64,000 bases of DNA. Origin: Phaseolus vulgaris (lineage: Eukaryota; Streptophyta; Magnoliopsida; Fabales; Fabaceae). Position 1 is the stretch's first letter. Each line of letters opens with the position of its first letter. Both the position numbers and the translations under genes were made by a program. The stretch spans positions 15,541,503 to 15,605,502 of the forward strand of contig NC_023750.2 in assembly GCF_000499845.2 (NCBI RefSeq), in the 5' to 3' direction. This document shows, piece by piece, positions 10,901 to 19,249 of the stretch. Under the pieces are notes generated by a model that had not been told where the DNA came from, did not search any database, and worked only from the letters and a program-made list of their open reading frames with translations.

Positions 10901-11343
10901 GCCAACCACTCAGGGTACTGGACTTCCCTGATGTGGCCTGCAGCGAGGAGTTTCTGGGTCTCATCCTTGATCGCCTGCCTCCTCTCTTCATTAAATTTCC
11001 TCCTTCTTTGCCGCACCGGTCTCACCATGTTGTCCATCGCCAGATGATGGCACAAGAAGTCGGGATCGATCCCGGGCATGTCCGAAGCGGACCAGGCAAA
11101 CGCGTCCAGATGCCGTTCAATCACCTTGGCGATCTGGTCCTGGAGATCGACCTCCAGAGATCTTCCGAGCTTGAAAACTTTCCCCCCGATCTCCTTCTCG
11201 AGCCACTGCTCGACGGGCTTGGGCCTTGATTCTCTGGCGATCACCGCCTTGGCGATTCCGAGTTCCCTTGCTTCCTCCGGGCGATTCCGCGCCTCTTCTT
11301 CCTCCAGGCCAGCATTCCTCTCCCCCAGCTCAGCATCTACCAT
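7903..11343 (-). CDS. pol: Tat-1 pol: RT, RNase H, second RNase H, integrase
   Basis: 1146 residues in the same frame as gag upstream, separated only by a UAG. Numbering from MVDAEL: RT catalytic Asp200 in FLDAFSGY and YVDD 262-265; a first RNase H about 400-510 that lacks the usual catalytic Asp (it reads VTERAVSAVL); a second, archaeal-type RNase H about 540-665 with Asp544 (VDGSSNQ), Glu582 (AEYEAL), Asp606 and Asp656 (NARADLLAK). Next is the integrase, with a Zn-binding region about 800-845, Asp872 (WGIDILGPF), Asp932 (SDNGTQF) and Glu968 (NGQVESANR), then a basic C-terminal domain ending with ATHLKLYYS. This makes cDNA in virus-like particles and inserts it. The order RT-RH-aRH-INT marks Tat. 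All catalytic residues expected of RT, aRH and INT are present. Confidence 0.93.
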   Translation of the reverse strand: MVDAELGERNAGLEEEEARNRPEEARELGIAKAVIARESRPKPVEQWLEKEIGGKVFKLGRSLEVDLQDQIAKVIERHLDAFAWSASDMPGIDPDFLCHHLAMDNMVRPVRQRRRKFNEERRQAIKDETQKLLAAGHIREVQYPEWLANVVLVKKSNGKWRMCVDFTDLNKACPKDSYPLPSIDALVDSAAGCKLLSFLDAFSGYNQIKMHPMDEEKTAFMTERSCYCYKVMPFGLKNAGATYQRLMDRVLAPMLGRNVQAYVDDMVVTSQEKSKHVADLEELFTTIAKFKLKLNPEKCIFGVEAGKFLGFLLTERGIEANPDKCAAILAMRSPATVKEVQQLTGRMAALSRFVSASGEKGHPYFQCLRRNNKFAWTKECEEAFVKLKEYLASPPVLCKPLPGIPLRLYFAVTERAVSAVLAQDQDQAQKPIYFVSKVLQGPETRYQALEKAALAVVFSARRLRHYFHSFTILVMTDLPIQKVLKKPDVAGRMVKWAVELSEFDIKYEPRGPIKGQVFADFVVELSSEATRVEGDDFRWVLSVDGSSNQQGSGAGVILEGPNGVLIEQSLRFAFKASNNQAEYEALIAGILLAKEMGARVLMAKSDSLLVTGQVTGEFQAKDPQMAAYLAYVQELKSSFVSFEVVHVPREQNARADLLAKLASSGKGGRQRTVIQETLKTPRAFVADHLVLQISKSTQRAARSHKSLTQETLRSPRIRACRGEKVDVMQVCATHEPDTWITQYKRCLADGLLPLDPAEARKVKKNSSKYTLIDGDLYRFGFTHPLLECIHGEKCTRIMAELHEGICGSHVGGRALAARTLRAGYYWPSMREDCKKYAQCCKQCQQHADWHKAPPEELKSIYSPWPFHTWGIDILGPFPLAIRQMKYLVVAIEYFTKWIEAEPVAQITAHKIEGFVWKNIVCRFGVPKRLVSDNGTQFASHLLKKLCEGVGIQQVFASVEHPQTNGQVESANRVLLRGLKRRLEKAKGSWAEEVPRIVWAYHTTEQSGTHETPFSLVYGCDAMIPVEIQESSPRFQNFVEEDSNEERRLNLDLLDEVREEARLKAEAVKRRVERRYNSKVMPRQFREGNLVMRKAHQYEMENKLSPKWTGPFRITEVLGNGAYRLETLEGGAIPRTWNATHLKLYYS

Positions 11344-13356
11344 CTATACGTCCCTTCCGGCGGCCTCCTCCATTATCGGCGGTCTGGGCTTCACACCGGG
11401 AGGTGGGGTGGTTGTGACATAGCTCACTGATCTTTTATTTTTCAGGCTATTTTCATAGCACTTTTTCGCTTCCTTCTGATCAGACTTTATCGTGATCACC
11501 ACCCCTTCCATGGACGGCAGCTTCACCTTCATGTGCCGAGTCGATGGAATTGCGCCTATCCTGTTAAGAGTGGGCCTTCCCAGCAGGATGTTATATGCTG
11601 AAGGGGCGTTTACGATGAGGTACTTGATTTTCTCCGTCCTCGACCCAGCCTCATCGGTAAACGTGGTTCTCAGCTCAATGTACCCCCTGACCTCCACCTG
11701 GTCGCCAGCGAACCCATACAAGCACCCTCCATAGGGCCTTAGCTGGTCAAGGGGCAATTCCAGCTGCGTGAAAGTCGGCCAGAACATCACGTCTGCCGAA
11801 CTTCCTTGGTCCACCAGAACTCGGTGAACCTTCCTCCCCGCCGTGATCAACGAAATAACAATGGGATCGTTGTCATGAGGCACAACGTCCCGAAGATCCT
11901 GCTTGGTGAACGTAATGTCCACTTCGGGCGAGTGATCTTCAAACATGTCCACTGACATCACCGATCGCGCGTACTTTTTCCTCTGCGATGCGGTGCATCC
12001 ACCACCTGAGAAACCCCCTGCAATGGTGTGGATCTCCCCATGGATAGGCATCTCGTGTTGCTGGGCTTCTCCACCTGCCGGCTGGGAACTCGACGCTCCT
12101 CCGGTCCTTCTGTCCAGCAGATAGTCGTTTAGGAACCCGCTCTTAACCAGATCGTCGAGCTGGTATCCTAAAGACAAACACGAGTCCAGGTTGTGGCCAA
12201 AGCACTGGTGAAACTCGCACCAGACGTCCGGCTTCGACCCCAGCACCTTGTCGCCCACCTTCTCGGGCGCCTTCAACCTAGCAGATATGTTAGGGATAGC
12301 AATCAGGTCCGCTAGTCCCATGACGAATTTGTGCTTAGGCGGGCGATTGTATTCCCGGCGTGCTGGTTGTTGGCGTGCCGGCGGTTGGCGCGCTTGGCTT
12401 CTTCCCTTATTTCTCCTATCGTAAGGATAGCGAGTCCTTTGGTCCTTTCTGGCCGCCGCTGCCGTTTCCAGCACCCTCTGTGGCTGGATCCTGGTCTGGG
12501 CGCGTGGCCTGGCGGGAGCCACGCTGCCTCTCTTCTCGGCGACCTCACTCTCGTCGGCGATGTGGGCCACCGCAAGTCGCCTGACTTCAGCAAACGTCGC
12601 TGGATGAGCCCTGATCAAGGCTTCGCAGAATGGCCCTGGCTGCACGCCCTTCTTGAAGGCATAAACCAGCATTTCTTCATCCTTGGCCGGCGATCTGACC
12701 ATCTGTGCTCTGAAGCGATTGAGGTAGTCTCTGAGGGACTCCCCATGGTACTGCCTTATATCAAACAGATCATAGGACACCCTGGGCGGTGCCTTGTTCA
12801 CAATATACTGCTCGACAAAGATTTTCGAGAATTGTTGAAAATTAGTTATGTGGCCATTAGGCAGGCTCACAAACCACTCCATCGCCGTTCCCTGGAGCGT
12901 GCTCACGAACATCTTACAATAGACGGCGTTCGACCCTCCTGACAGCATCATCTGTGTGTGGAACGTGGTCAGATGAGCCTCTGGATCCTCCACGCCAGTA
13001 AAAACAGCTTTAACCGGGACCACGCTCGTGGGAATTGGCGTGTCGGTAATCGCCTGAATGAAAGGCATTGGGAAAACACGAGGCGGCGTCGACGGTGCCA
13101 CCTCTTCAGCAGAAGAACGAACCTGCTGCTCCTGAAGAGCTCGACGTAGCTCCTCAGCTACCTTGCTGAGCTCCTCGTTCCTGGCGCGAGAGGCGACCAG
13201 GTCTTCATGTATCCTTGCCTGCTCGACGCGCGAGGCTTCTACTGTGGCCTGCAATGAGCGCATCATTTCTGCCATCTGCGCCATGGTCATGGCGGCGTCG
13301 CCTTCAGCTGCGACGGGAGCCACGGGACTGGAACGATTGCTTCTCATCTTTCTCAT
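11344..13356 (-). CDS. gag: Tat-1 gag and aspartic protease
   Basis: About 670 residues from MRKMRSNRSSP, chosen because Tat-2 and Tat-2i gag open with the same words; the frame is open slightly further upstream to 13398. An N-terminal coiled coil (MAQMAEMMRSLQATVEASR onward) precedes a retrotransposon gag core (YCKMFVSTLQGTAMEWF, FDIRQYHGESLRDYLNRF). An Arg-rich linker and a CX2HX4HX4C knuckle (CEFH...GH...C), usual for Tat, follow. The protease has VLVDQGSSADVMF and ILLGRPTLNRIG. It ends in UAG at 11344-11346, where Tat-2i reads GAG and Tat-2 ACC, so gag-pol was ancestrally one frame. With this stop, pol would need readthrough or help from another copy. Confidence 0.9.
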   Translation of the reverse strand: MRKMRSNRSSPVAPVAAEGDAAMTMAQMAEMMRSLQATVEASRVEQARIHEDLVASRARNEELSKVAEELRRALQEQQVRSSAEEVAPSTPPRVFPMPFIQAITDTPIPTSVVPVKAVFTGVEDPEAHLTTFHTQMMLSGGSNAVYCKMFVSTLQGTAMEWFVSLPNGHITNFQQFSKIFVEQYIVNKAPPRVSYDLFDIRQYHGESLRDYLNRFRAQMVRSPAKDEEMLVYAFKKGVQPGPFCEALIRAHPATFAEVRRLAVAHIADESEVAEKRGSVAPARPRAQTRIQPQRVLETAAAARKDQRTRYPYDRRNKGRSQARQPPARQQPARREYNRPPKHKFVMGLADLIAIPNISARLKAPEKVGDKVLGSKPDVWCEFHQCFGHNLDSCLSLGYQLDDLVKSGFLNDYLLDRRTGGASSSQPAGGEAQQHEMPIHGEIHTIAGGFSGGGCTASQRKKYARSVMSVDMFEDHSPEVDITFTKQDLRDVVPHDNDPIVISLITAGRKVHRVLVDQGSSADVMFWPTFTQLELPLDQLRPYGGCLYGFAGDQVEVRGYIELRTTFTDEAGSRTEKIKYLIVNAPSAYNILLGRPTLNRIGAIPSTRHMKVKLPSMEGVVITIKSDQKEAKKCYENSLKNKRSVSYVTTTPPPGVKPRPPIMEEAAGRDV

Positions 13357-13703
13357 TAACTTCAGCGAACCACAGAAATACAGCAAATGACACTTCAACC
13401 ACGATCGAATCAGCGATCAACCGGAGAAAACTTAAAAAAACTGCGCAAGAACTTCAAGAACACCGCAAACCTTCGAAGAAGATCGCAGCTTCACCAAAAA
13501 CCACCGTTTCCCCGCGAACCAAACAACCAAACGAAAGAACTCGAATCCACCGATCGAAAAGCCAAACGAACGGTTTAAAACACAAACTTCACCGAACGAA
13601 ACTCAAAGAAACCAAGAACGACGGTTGCACCAGCACACAACCGCGCAGAAAACCTCGAAAACTTCCACGAACTCACGCTGTGGATGGGAGCACGTTTTAC
13701 ACG
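13357..13703 (-). other. Tat-1 5' leader
   Basis: Untranslated leader between PBS and gag. It is A/C-rich on the plus strand and contains single diverged copies of the CACCGAAC...CGGTTG motif that is tandemly repeated in Tat-2 at 44522-44700. Confidence 0.6.
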
Positions 13704-13720
13704 GCCCCACGGTGGGCGCC
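13704..13720 (-). other. tRNA-Lys primer binding site of Tat-1
   Basis: The plus strand reads GCCCCACGGTGGGCGCC, equal to the 3' acceptor and T-arm end of plant tRNA-Lys(CUU) without the final A. The LTR ends three bases away. The same site is at 39604-39620 and, one base shorter, at 44782-44797. Confidence 0.88.
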
Positions 13721-13723
13721 TGA

Positions 13724-14515
13724 TGATCCTGCCTGTTGACCGGAGCGTTGGAGAATGCCTCGTCAAAGGATCGACGTGTGCGCCGCTTCTCACCTCTGTT
13801 CCTCCTCTGGATCTATCCCAAGAACCTGCAAAGAAACGATACGGCGCCGCTGCGGCCGATCGCACTCCGACGCTCAAGTCAGTGACGGTATCACCAAATA
13901 CTAAGAACTGGAACCGTGCAAATCTCTCTCACAAACAGCTCTGTCACTCGCAAGCGTAAAGTGTATGAACTGAACGTGCGTACCTTAGAAAATCTGTTAG
14001 GAACTCTTATATACCTGGTGGTTTTCTCTCTCCTGGCAGTTACAGACTTGGACACGTGGCTCGTATCCAACTGTACACGTGCCATCATCTGGAGGCTCCC
14101 TGACTTGGCGCTGCTTCTACTCTCATTTTGGCTAAGTTACCTATGCATGGTACTGCCCAGTGCATAGCTAACTCAGGAGTGCGATCTCTACTGAAACTGG
14201 CGAGGTAGGGCCTTCATACACCTTCCCTGTGGTCTCGCCGGCCGCCTTCATAATCTGCTTCTCCTTTATCTTCGGCGATGTGCTTGTTCTGGCGATCTCC
14301 GACTGCCTGGTCGCCTGAGTCTGCATCTGGCGACTTCATCCCCAACCTGGCGATCGCCTATTCTGGTAAGCTGGAGATCGGAACACGCCAACTTAACTAT
14401 CGGCGACTACACGTGCCTCCCGACTTCCTTCCCAACTGTCAACCTGGCGCCTTGTCAACACGCCTATACTGTAGCAGGATGCCACGTCATCGCACCCGAC
14501 CACCAGGGCGGTACA
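13724..14515 (-). repeat. 5' LTR of Tat-1
   Basis: 792 bp, differing from 2278-3069 at about four sites by eye. The minus-strand TATA box GTATATAAG is at 14014-14006, so transcription should start near 13975 and run leftward through gag-pol. Confidence 0.93.
14006..14014 (-). promoter_or_regulatory. TATA box of the Tat-1 5' LTR promoter
   Basis: GTATATAAG on the minus strand, conserved in every Tat LTR of the window (for example 2561-2569 and, as TATATAAGG, near 24372-24380 and 45112-45120). Confidence 0.6.
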
Positions 14516-14550
14516 ATAGTTACTCAAGTTTTGATCTAAAATATGTTTTT

Positions 14551-15110
14551 ATGATTGATAAACTGCCTTTTGGGGAATGTGCTTCTATAAATAGACCACC
14601 ACTGTTTTGTGGTGTAAATTACCAATTCTGGAAGGTAAGGATGAAATCCTTTATTGAATCAATTGAAAAAGGTATTTGGGATGCAATTAAAAATGGTTCT
14701 TTTATCCCTATGATTGAAAATGAAGAAGAAATTTCTGAAAAGCCTTGATCCCAATGGACTGAGCAAGAAAGTAAAAAGGCATAATATGATTGTATTGCTA
14801 AGAACATTGTCATATCTGCACTAAGTTCTGACGAGTTTTTCAGGGTGTCTCAATGTGAAACAGCAAAAGAGATGTGGGATACTCTTGAAGTGACTCATGA
14901 AGGCACCAATGATGTGAAAAGAGCAAGGAAGCACACTCCCATACGAGAGTGAGATGTTCAGAATGCAAAAGGGAGAAACAATTGTAGAAGTGCAAAAACA
15001 GTTTACTCGCATTGTAAATCATCATCTTATGAGTCTTAGGAAAACATTTGATAAAGAGGAGCTAAATATCAAAATTCTCAAGTGTCTTGATAGATCATGG
15101 AAGCCCAAGG
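14551..15110 (+). pseudogene. Copia gag, N-terminal part (broken)
   Basis: Resumes the old copia after the Tat-1 insertion. It starts MIDKLPFGEC and shows the copia gag signature NRPPLFCGVNYQFWKVRMK and GIWDAIKNG (DUF4219/UBN2-type). Stops are TGA at 14746-14748, where Trp is expected in KPWSQWTE, and a TAA near 14783, where Gln is expected in KKAQYDC. The match continues through AKNIVISALSSDEF and KEMWDTLEVTHEG to ILKCLDRSWKPKV. It is then cut by the LTR starting at 15111. The remainder reappears near 17740. Confidence 0.8.
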
Positions 15111-16023
15111 TGATGTGAGTTGATTTTAGGATTGTTCATTTTTGGTGTGACACTTTACTTAGATTGAGATTTTTAAGCAAGAATATGATGAGAACTCTAA
15201 GAAGATCCCCACTAGATACGAACTTAACCAAGTGGTTAAGTAAGTGTGAAGGCTCACTTCACAAGAGCAAAAGGAAAAGACAATTATAAGGTGAAAATGA
15301 TGCTAGATGGTGCATAATTAAGAACAAGGAAAAGGAACCAAATAGAATTACCGAATGGAAACAAGGAAAACCAGACAAGAACATAATACAAAGAGTAAAA
15401 ATGGAATGACAATGGAAGAATAGATGAAGGAAGGAGAAATCTTATGTGATGAATTTGAGAAGTGGAATACGCCACTTGGAGTGTGATTGACATCCAAGAT
15501 AAGTGATGATAGTCGTCACTTGAGAGCTCTCAATACTCACAAGATAAGAAGACCTAAGTGCTAAGAGGAATTCAAACCTCACTAACACCTCACACAATTT
15601 GTCAGAGTAACTCTTCTTATATTAATTTCAACTTGTAAAATACAATAGGTAGGCCTCCTATTTATAGGTGAAGGAGTCTTGGAGAACAAGCTAAAGGGGT
15701 AGGATGAGAAAAGGGAAAAAATGGGCAGCTTTAGGGTTTCAAACCCGCATCCCAGGTTTGTCCTTCTAAAAACTAGGTCAAAATGCCTTCCAAAAGGGCT
15801 AGGAACAAGCTAAAATGCTACCCACACCCCCTATTATGCGAAAGGCACCTTATTCTAGTCTATCTTTGCTATTTGGACCCCTAAAGTGAGCCCAAATTAT
15901 TTACAACATGTTTTATTCTTAAGTAGACCAGTAGGAAGAACTTGAGATGCTCTGGTCTTTGTCTATTTCTCCCTCTGGTGAGGTCTTCACTCGGTCATCT
16001 TCTTTTTGTCTTGGTTTGTTTCA
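15111..16023 (-). repeat. 3' LTR of the truncated gag element
   Basis: About 913 bp, TGATGTGA at its left and TTTCA at its right. Shared layout with 57271-58252 includes a 'gccactt...gagagctct/ggactcc' segment and the sequence CTATTTATAG. The second LTR is missing, so the exact ends are inferred from the relative. Confidence 0.65.
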
Positions 16024-16430
16024 TGCCCCCCAGGTTTGAGAGAATTCGACCTCGAATTTAGAACTCTTGCAGATAACACAGTCAGTTGGCTCACATATAA
16101 GATAGTGCAATGAGTGGGATGTGAACTAGACTTATGTTCCTTAAACTTAGGGAGTTCAAAAGATGAGACTCTATATGCAAACCATGTTTGGAAAGATTGT
16201 TTGGGAATGAAAAATCTTTTTGATGAAAATCCTCTTAGAAGGTGGAAACCTTTAGGAGGTGTTTGAAAATCATTCCTAACATTCTTTAACAAAGATGGTG
16301 TGTTGGTAGAAACCTTTGGTAAAGAAAAAGATAAGAAAGAAGGACACCTTGGAGGTGCAAGTTGTAGCATAACTCGAGTCAACATGATTGATTTAGTGGT
16401 GGAAGATGATATGGTGTGACTCGGTTTATC
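16024..16430 (-). pseudogene. 3' part of the gag-element internal region
   Basis: Minus-strand reading over 15987-16385 gives PPRCPSFLSFSLPKVS, GFHLLRGFSSKR and QSFQTWFAYRVSSFELPKF. All are alignable with the region downstream of the zinc knuckle in the 57271 element. No function is known; it is a short relic. Confidence 0.55.
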
Positions 16431-16489
16431 TTTTCTTTCTTTCTCTTTTTGTTTTCATTTTTAGTTGGTCCTCATGAACCTCTTTGGGA

Positions 16490-16800
16490 GAGAGAGGTTT
16501 TAAGATAACCTTGTGCCCTTAAATTTTGTTGTATAAACCAAGACAAAAAGAAGATGACCAAGTGAAGATAACCTTGTGCCCTTAAGGTTTTAAGCCAATA
16601 AATTTTGTTGTATGATTATCTCTTTTCCTAATCTCTATTACATCTGTTTTAAAGTTGTTTTATAAACTGCTGATAAAAACAACCGGTTGAATCGCAAAAA
16701 CAATTGGTTGATTTTATGGAAATCAAGTAAAACAGTTTTGTAACTTGAGCATTTTCATTACTTTGGCTTTGATTCTTCATTGGCTTTTTCCACACCTTCA
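16490..16800. repeat. Filler-DNA patch with inverted and captured sequence
   Basis: The word AAGATAACCTTGTGCCCTTAA occurs at 16502-16522 and 16565-16585. Between them, about 16535-16566 is an inverted copy of about 15985-16017 with one mismatch. From about 16600 to 16800 the DNA matches the copia LTR (compare 22870-23066). Gag then resumes at 16801. This looks like templated repair of a break. Confidence 0.75.
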
Positions 16801-17735
16801 ACTTGAGGTTTTGGTAGGGGACTTAGGTGTTATAATGGAAGGTTTAGAATCCCTAGGGTTGTAAGTGGACTCTTTTGAAAAATTGGAGGGAAAAGTTTTA
16901 GAAGAAGACTTGTTTTTATTTTTCCAAGATGAATGGTAGTAGCCATCATTATGAGAATTTTTGGAATAGGTTTTCTTTAAAATTTGTGATTCAACCTTTA
17001 TGGCAAGGTGAACCAATTTTTCTAAAGATGAGTACTCATATAGTTCTACCACATCTTGGATTTCCCTTCTCAAGCCGCTTACAAACCTAGCCATTTTAGA
17101 CTCTTCATTTTCATGCATGTCAACTTTAGTTAAGGTTGTTTGAAGTTCTTTAAAATAAACATCCATACTTTGTGTTCCTTGTTGACGCCGTTGGAGCTTC
17201 AAAAAGAGCTCTTTCCTATAGTGTGGAGGAACAAATCTAGCACGCATGCATAAGTTTAAATCCTCCCAAGAGACCACAACTGACCTCTTGTTTAGTCCAA
17301 TGTCCATTAAAGTTTTATGCCACCACTGCATGGCATAGTCTAAAAATTCTAAGGAGGCTAACTTAACCTTTTGGTCTTCTTGGACCTCATGTACATTAAA
17401 AATTTGTTCTACTTTAGCCTCCCATCCTAGATAGATATTGGGATCACATTCCCCATTAAAAATAGGAATTTTAACATAAGGTAAAGAAATTTTAGAAACA
17501 TGTTGGCGCCTCTCTTCAAAATTGTTCAATCACCATTCATCCTCTTTTTCTTGGCTATCATATTGGTGATAAATCCTTGATTCGCGCCTTTGATTCTATC
17601 TTCTTCCTCTTGAGGGTCTATCATGGGCCGATTCAAGTCTTTGGAGCCTCTCCTTCATTTGTCTCATTTCTTCATCCTTTTGAGCTAAGGATCTTTTGGC
17701 CGCCGCCAACTCACCCATGAGGAAAGCTTTTTGGG
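16801..17735 (-). pseudogene. Ty3 gag core, 5' part of the truncated element
   Basis: Minus-strand gag (Retrotrans_gag type) with IYLGWEAKVEQIF, LDYAMQWWHK, CMRARFVPPHYRKEL and MARFVSGLRREIQDVVELYEYSSLEKL. This stretch is open from 17529 to 16798. Upstream, to about 17735, decayed N-terminal coil sequence (KAFLMGELAAAKRSL, DEEMRQMKERLQRL) is joined to it across a stop. Upstream of that the element is missing. It is close to the gags at 58253-59580 and 61291-62213. Confidence 0.78.
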
Positions 17736-17739
17736 GAGA

Positions 17740-18390
17740 TTGTGTAGAGCATGAGAGCTTTGATGTTTCAAATCCATGATGAAGCTTGAAGTCAGCTTCT
17801 TGAAGCTTTCAAAGAAACACATAAGGAAGCTAATAGATTGGCTCTCTTGAACAACCGATTGAAAGGTATAAATAATTGGTTGGAAAACAGAGTTAAAACA
17901 CTGATAGAAGAACTGAAAAATTTGAAAATGATTTTGAAAATCTAGAATTGATTTATAAAAATTCTTCTTGCAAGTGTAGCTCCAGTTTTTGTGAAAACTG
18001 TGAATCTCTTGAAAAGAAGGTTCACTACCTTGTAAAAACTGTGGATAAGCTTTCAAAAGGAAAATCAAACTTTGAGACTGTTCTAGCATCTCAAAATTGT
18101 GTTTTTGGAAAATCAGGTTTGGGTTTCTATCCATAGAGTAAAAAAATGGAATTTCAAAGCCTTACTCCATTGTAAGAGAACACCAACCGATTGAAAAATC
18201 GAAACAACCAGTTATTACATGTTTCTACTACAAGAAAAGAGACCATTCTGTTAGGTTCTGTAAAATTAGGAAATTTTCTGTTCCTAAAGGTGTTATGAAG
18301 TGGATTCCCAAGAATCCTAAGGGTTCAAAGAATCCAATTGATGCTCATGGACCTAAATTTGTAAGGGGACCAAATCTTGGTGCTTGATCT
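17740..18390 (+). pseudogene. Copia gag, C-terminal part (broken)
   Basis: Continues the copia gag: KETHKEANRLALLNNRLK, an in-frame TAG at 17943, then NSSCKCSSSFCENCESLEKKVHYLVKTVDKLSKG and GKSGLGFYP. A zinc knuckle follows at about 18230, in which the second Cys has become Tyr and the Gly before His has become Asp (CFYYKKRDHSVRFC). The end reads KWIPKNPKGSKNP then a stop. It is not functional. Confidence 0.75.
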
Positions 18391-19249
18391 TATTCTTTTG
18401 TAGGTTATCTAAAGAATTCAGAATCCTTGAGCTAGATAATTAACTGTGAAAGAGAATAAGTGAACTGGACTTCTTGTGGCAGATCTTAATTGTATTTTGT
18501 CTACTTGATAGTCAAATCGATTTCTTTAATCATGTATAATAGCTATTTGACAGTAAAACTTTGCTAATGAATAAAAGCTTTTATCTTTGAGTTAAATGGT
18601 ATTTTCTTGAATAATGAATGATCTCATTTGATGGCTTGAAATGCAAAATCACTCATCTATGGAAAGGTTGTGTAGGTATTTCTATTATCGTTCTTCTTTT
18701 CCAATAATCCTTGGTTTGTGAAATGTCTTAATTCTGTCACAGAAAAACAACTGATTGTTTTTACGAAACAACCGATTGTTTTTACGAAACAACCGATTGT
18801 TTCCCCTCTGACAACATTCCATTAAATTGGATTCAATTCTCTATGCATTGCCTCTGTTGCAGATTCTTTCTCCAAGGTATTACGAGTCAAATTGCATTTA
18901 TCATGGGTATGATTTCGCTCTGAAATGTAGTTTACATTGGTTATAAATGGAATATATTCCATATCTTATTGGAAAATTAAGAGCCTTTATGACTAATCAA
19001 AGTATACACGTGCTTTCCATGTGATTTTTGGTGTTGACTGCTGTGGGAATGTGTGCCTCTGAACATACTTTTTTTTCTTGAGGAAAACAACCCACTAAAA
19101 TCCAAAATATGAAGTTGCTTTTGGTGCCTATATAGTAATGCTTTATGCAGTTGTTTTTCTTCACGAAATCAACCCATTGCCCATATCTCTTGTCTCATCT
19201 CAAATTTGCTGCATTATTTTTCTTGTTTCAGAAATCTCTTTCTTCCTCC
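18391..19249 (+). other. Copia internal DNA where pol would be expected
   Basis: About 860 bp with no open frame and no trace of protease, integrase, RT or RNase H that I can read in any frame. It carries three consecutive copies of AAACAACCGATTGTTT-like words at about 18745-18805. A complete copia pol would need roughly 4 kb here, so it was deleted or never present in this subfamily. Confidence 0.6.

Larger units (their letters stand above)
2278..14515 (-). mobile_element. Tat-1: nearly intact Ty3/gypsy Tat-clade element
   Basis: A 12,238-bp element with 792-bp LTRs (2278-3069, 13724-14515) and a perfect 5-bp target duplication ATAGT (2273-2277, 14516-14520). It sits just after the copia PBS and so splits the copia gag. 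On the minus strand the order is 5' LTR, tRNA-Lys PBS, leader, gag-protease, RT, RNase H, second RNase H, integrase, hairpin array, PPT, 3' LTR. A spliced gene lies on the opposite strand at 3668-6345. The Tat assignment rests on the dual RNase H, the CX2H-type gag knuckle and the antisense ORF. About 4 LTR differences in 792 bp indicate a recent insertion. The only coding lesion seen is a UAG at 11344-11346. Confidence 0.93.
15111..17735 (-). mobile_element. Truncated gag-bearing Ty3 element inside the copia gag
   Basis: Its left LTR (15111-16023) opens TGATGTGA, like the LTR at 57271. Next to it are a PPT-like GGGGGGCAT on the minus strand and gag sequence as far as about 17735, where copia gag returns. 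No right-hand LTR, PBS or leader is present, so the 5' end was lost. There is no pol. It is a decayed relative of the gag-only unit at 57271-61290, with shared peptides such as PPRCPSFLSFSLPKVS against PPRCFSSLSFSLPKVP. Confidence 0.7.

Noticed and set aside
11344..11346. Programmed UAG readthrough between gag-protease and pol
   Set aside because: Sister copies have sense codons here and the downstream context is not a known readthrough signal; a simple nonsense change is more likely.
13690..13721. Sequence matching the 3' end of a tRNA-Lys gene
   Set aside because: Only 17 bases match and no cloverleaf precedes them; position next to the LTR makes it a primer binding site.
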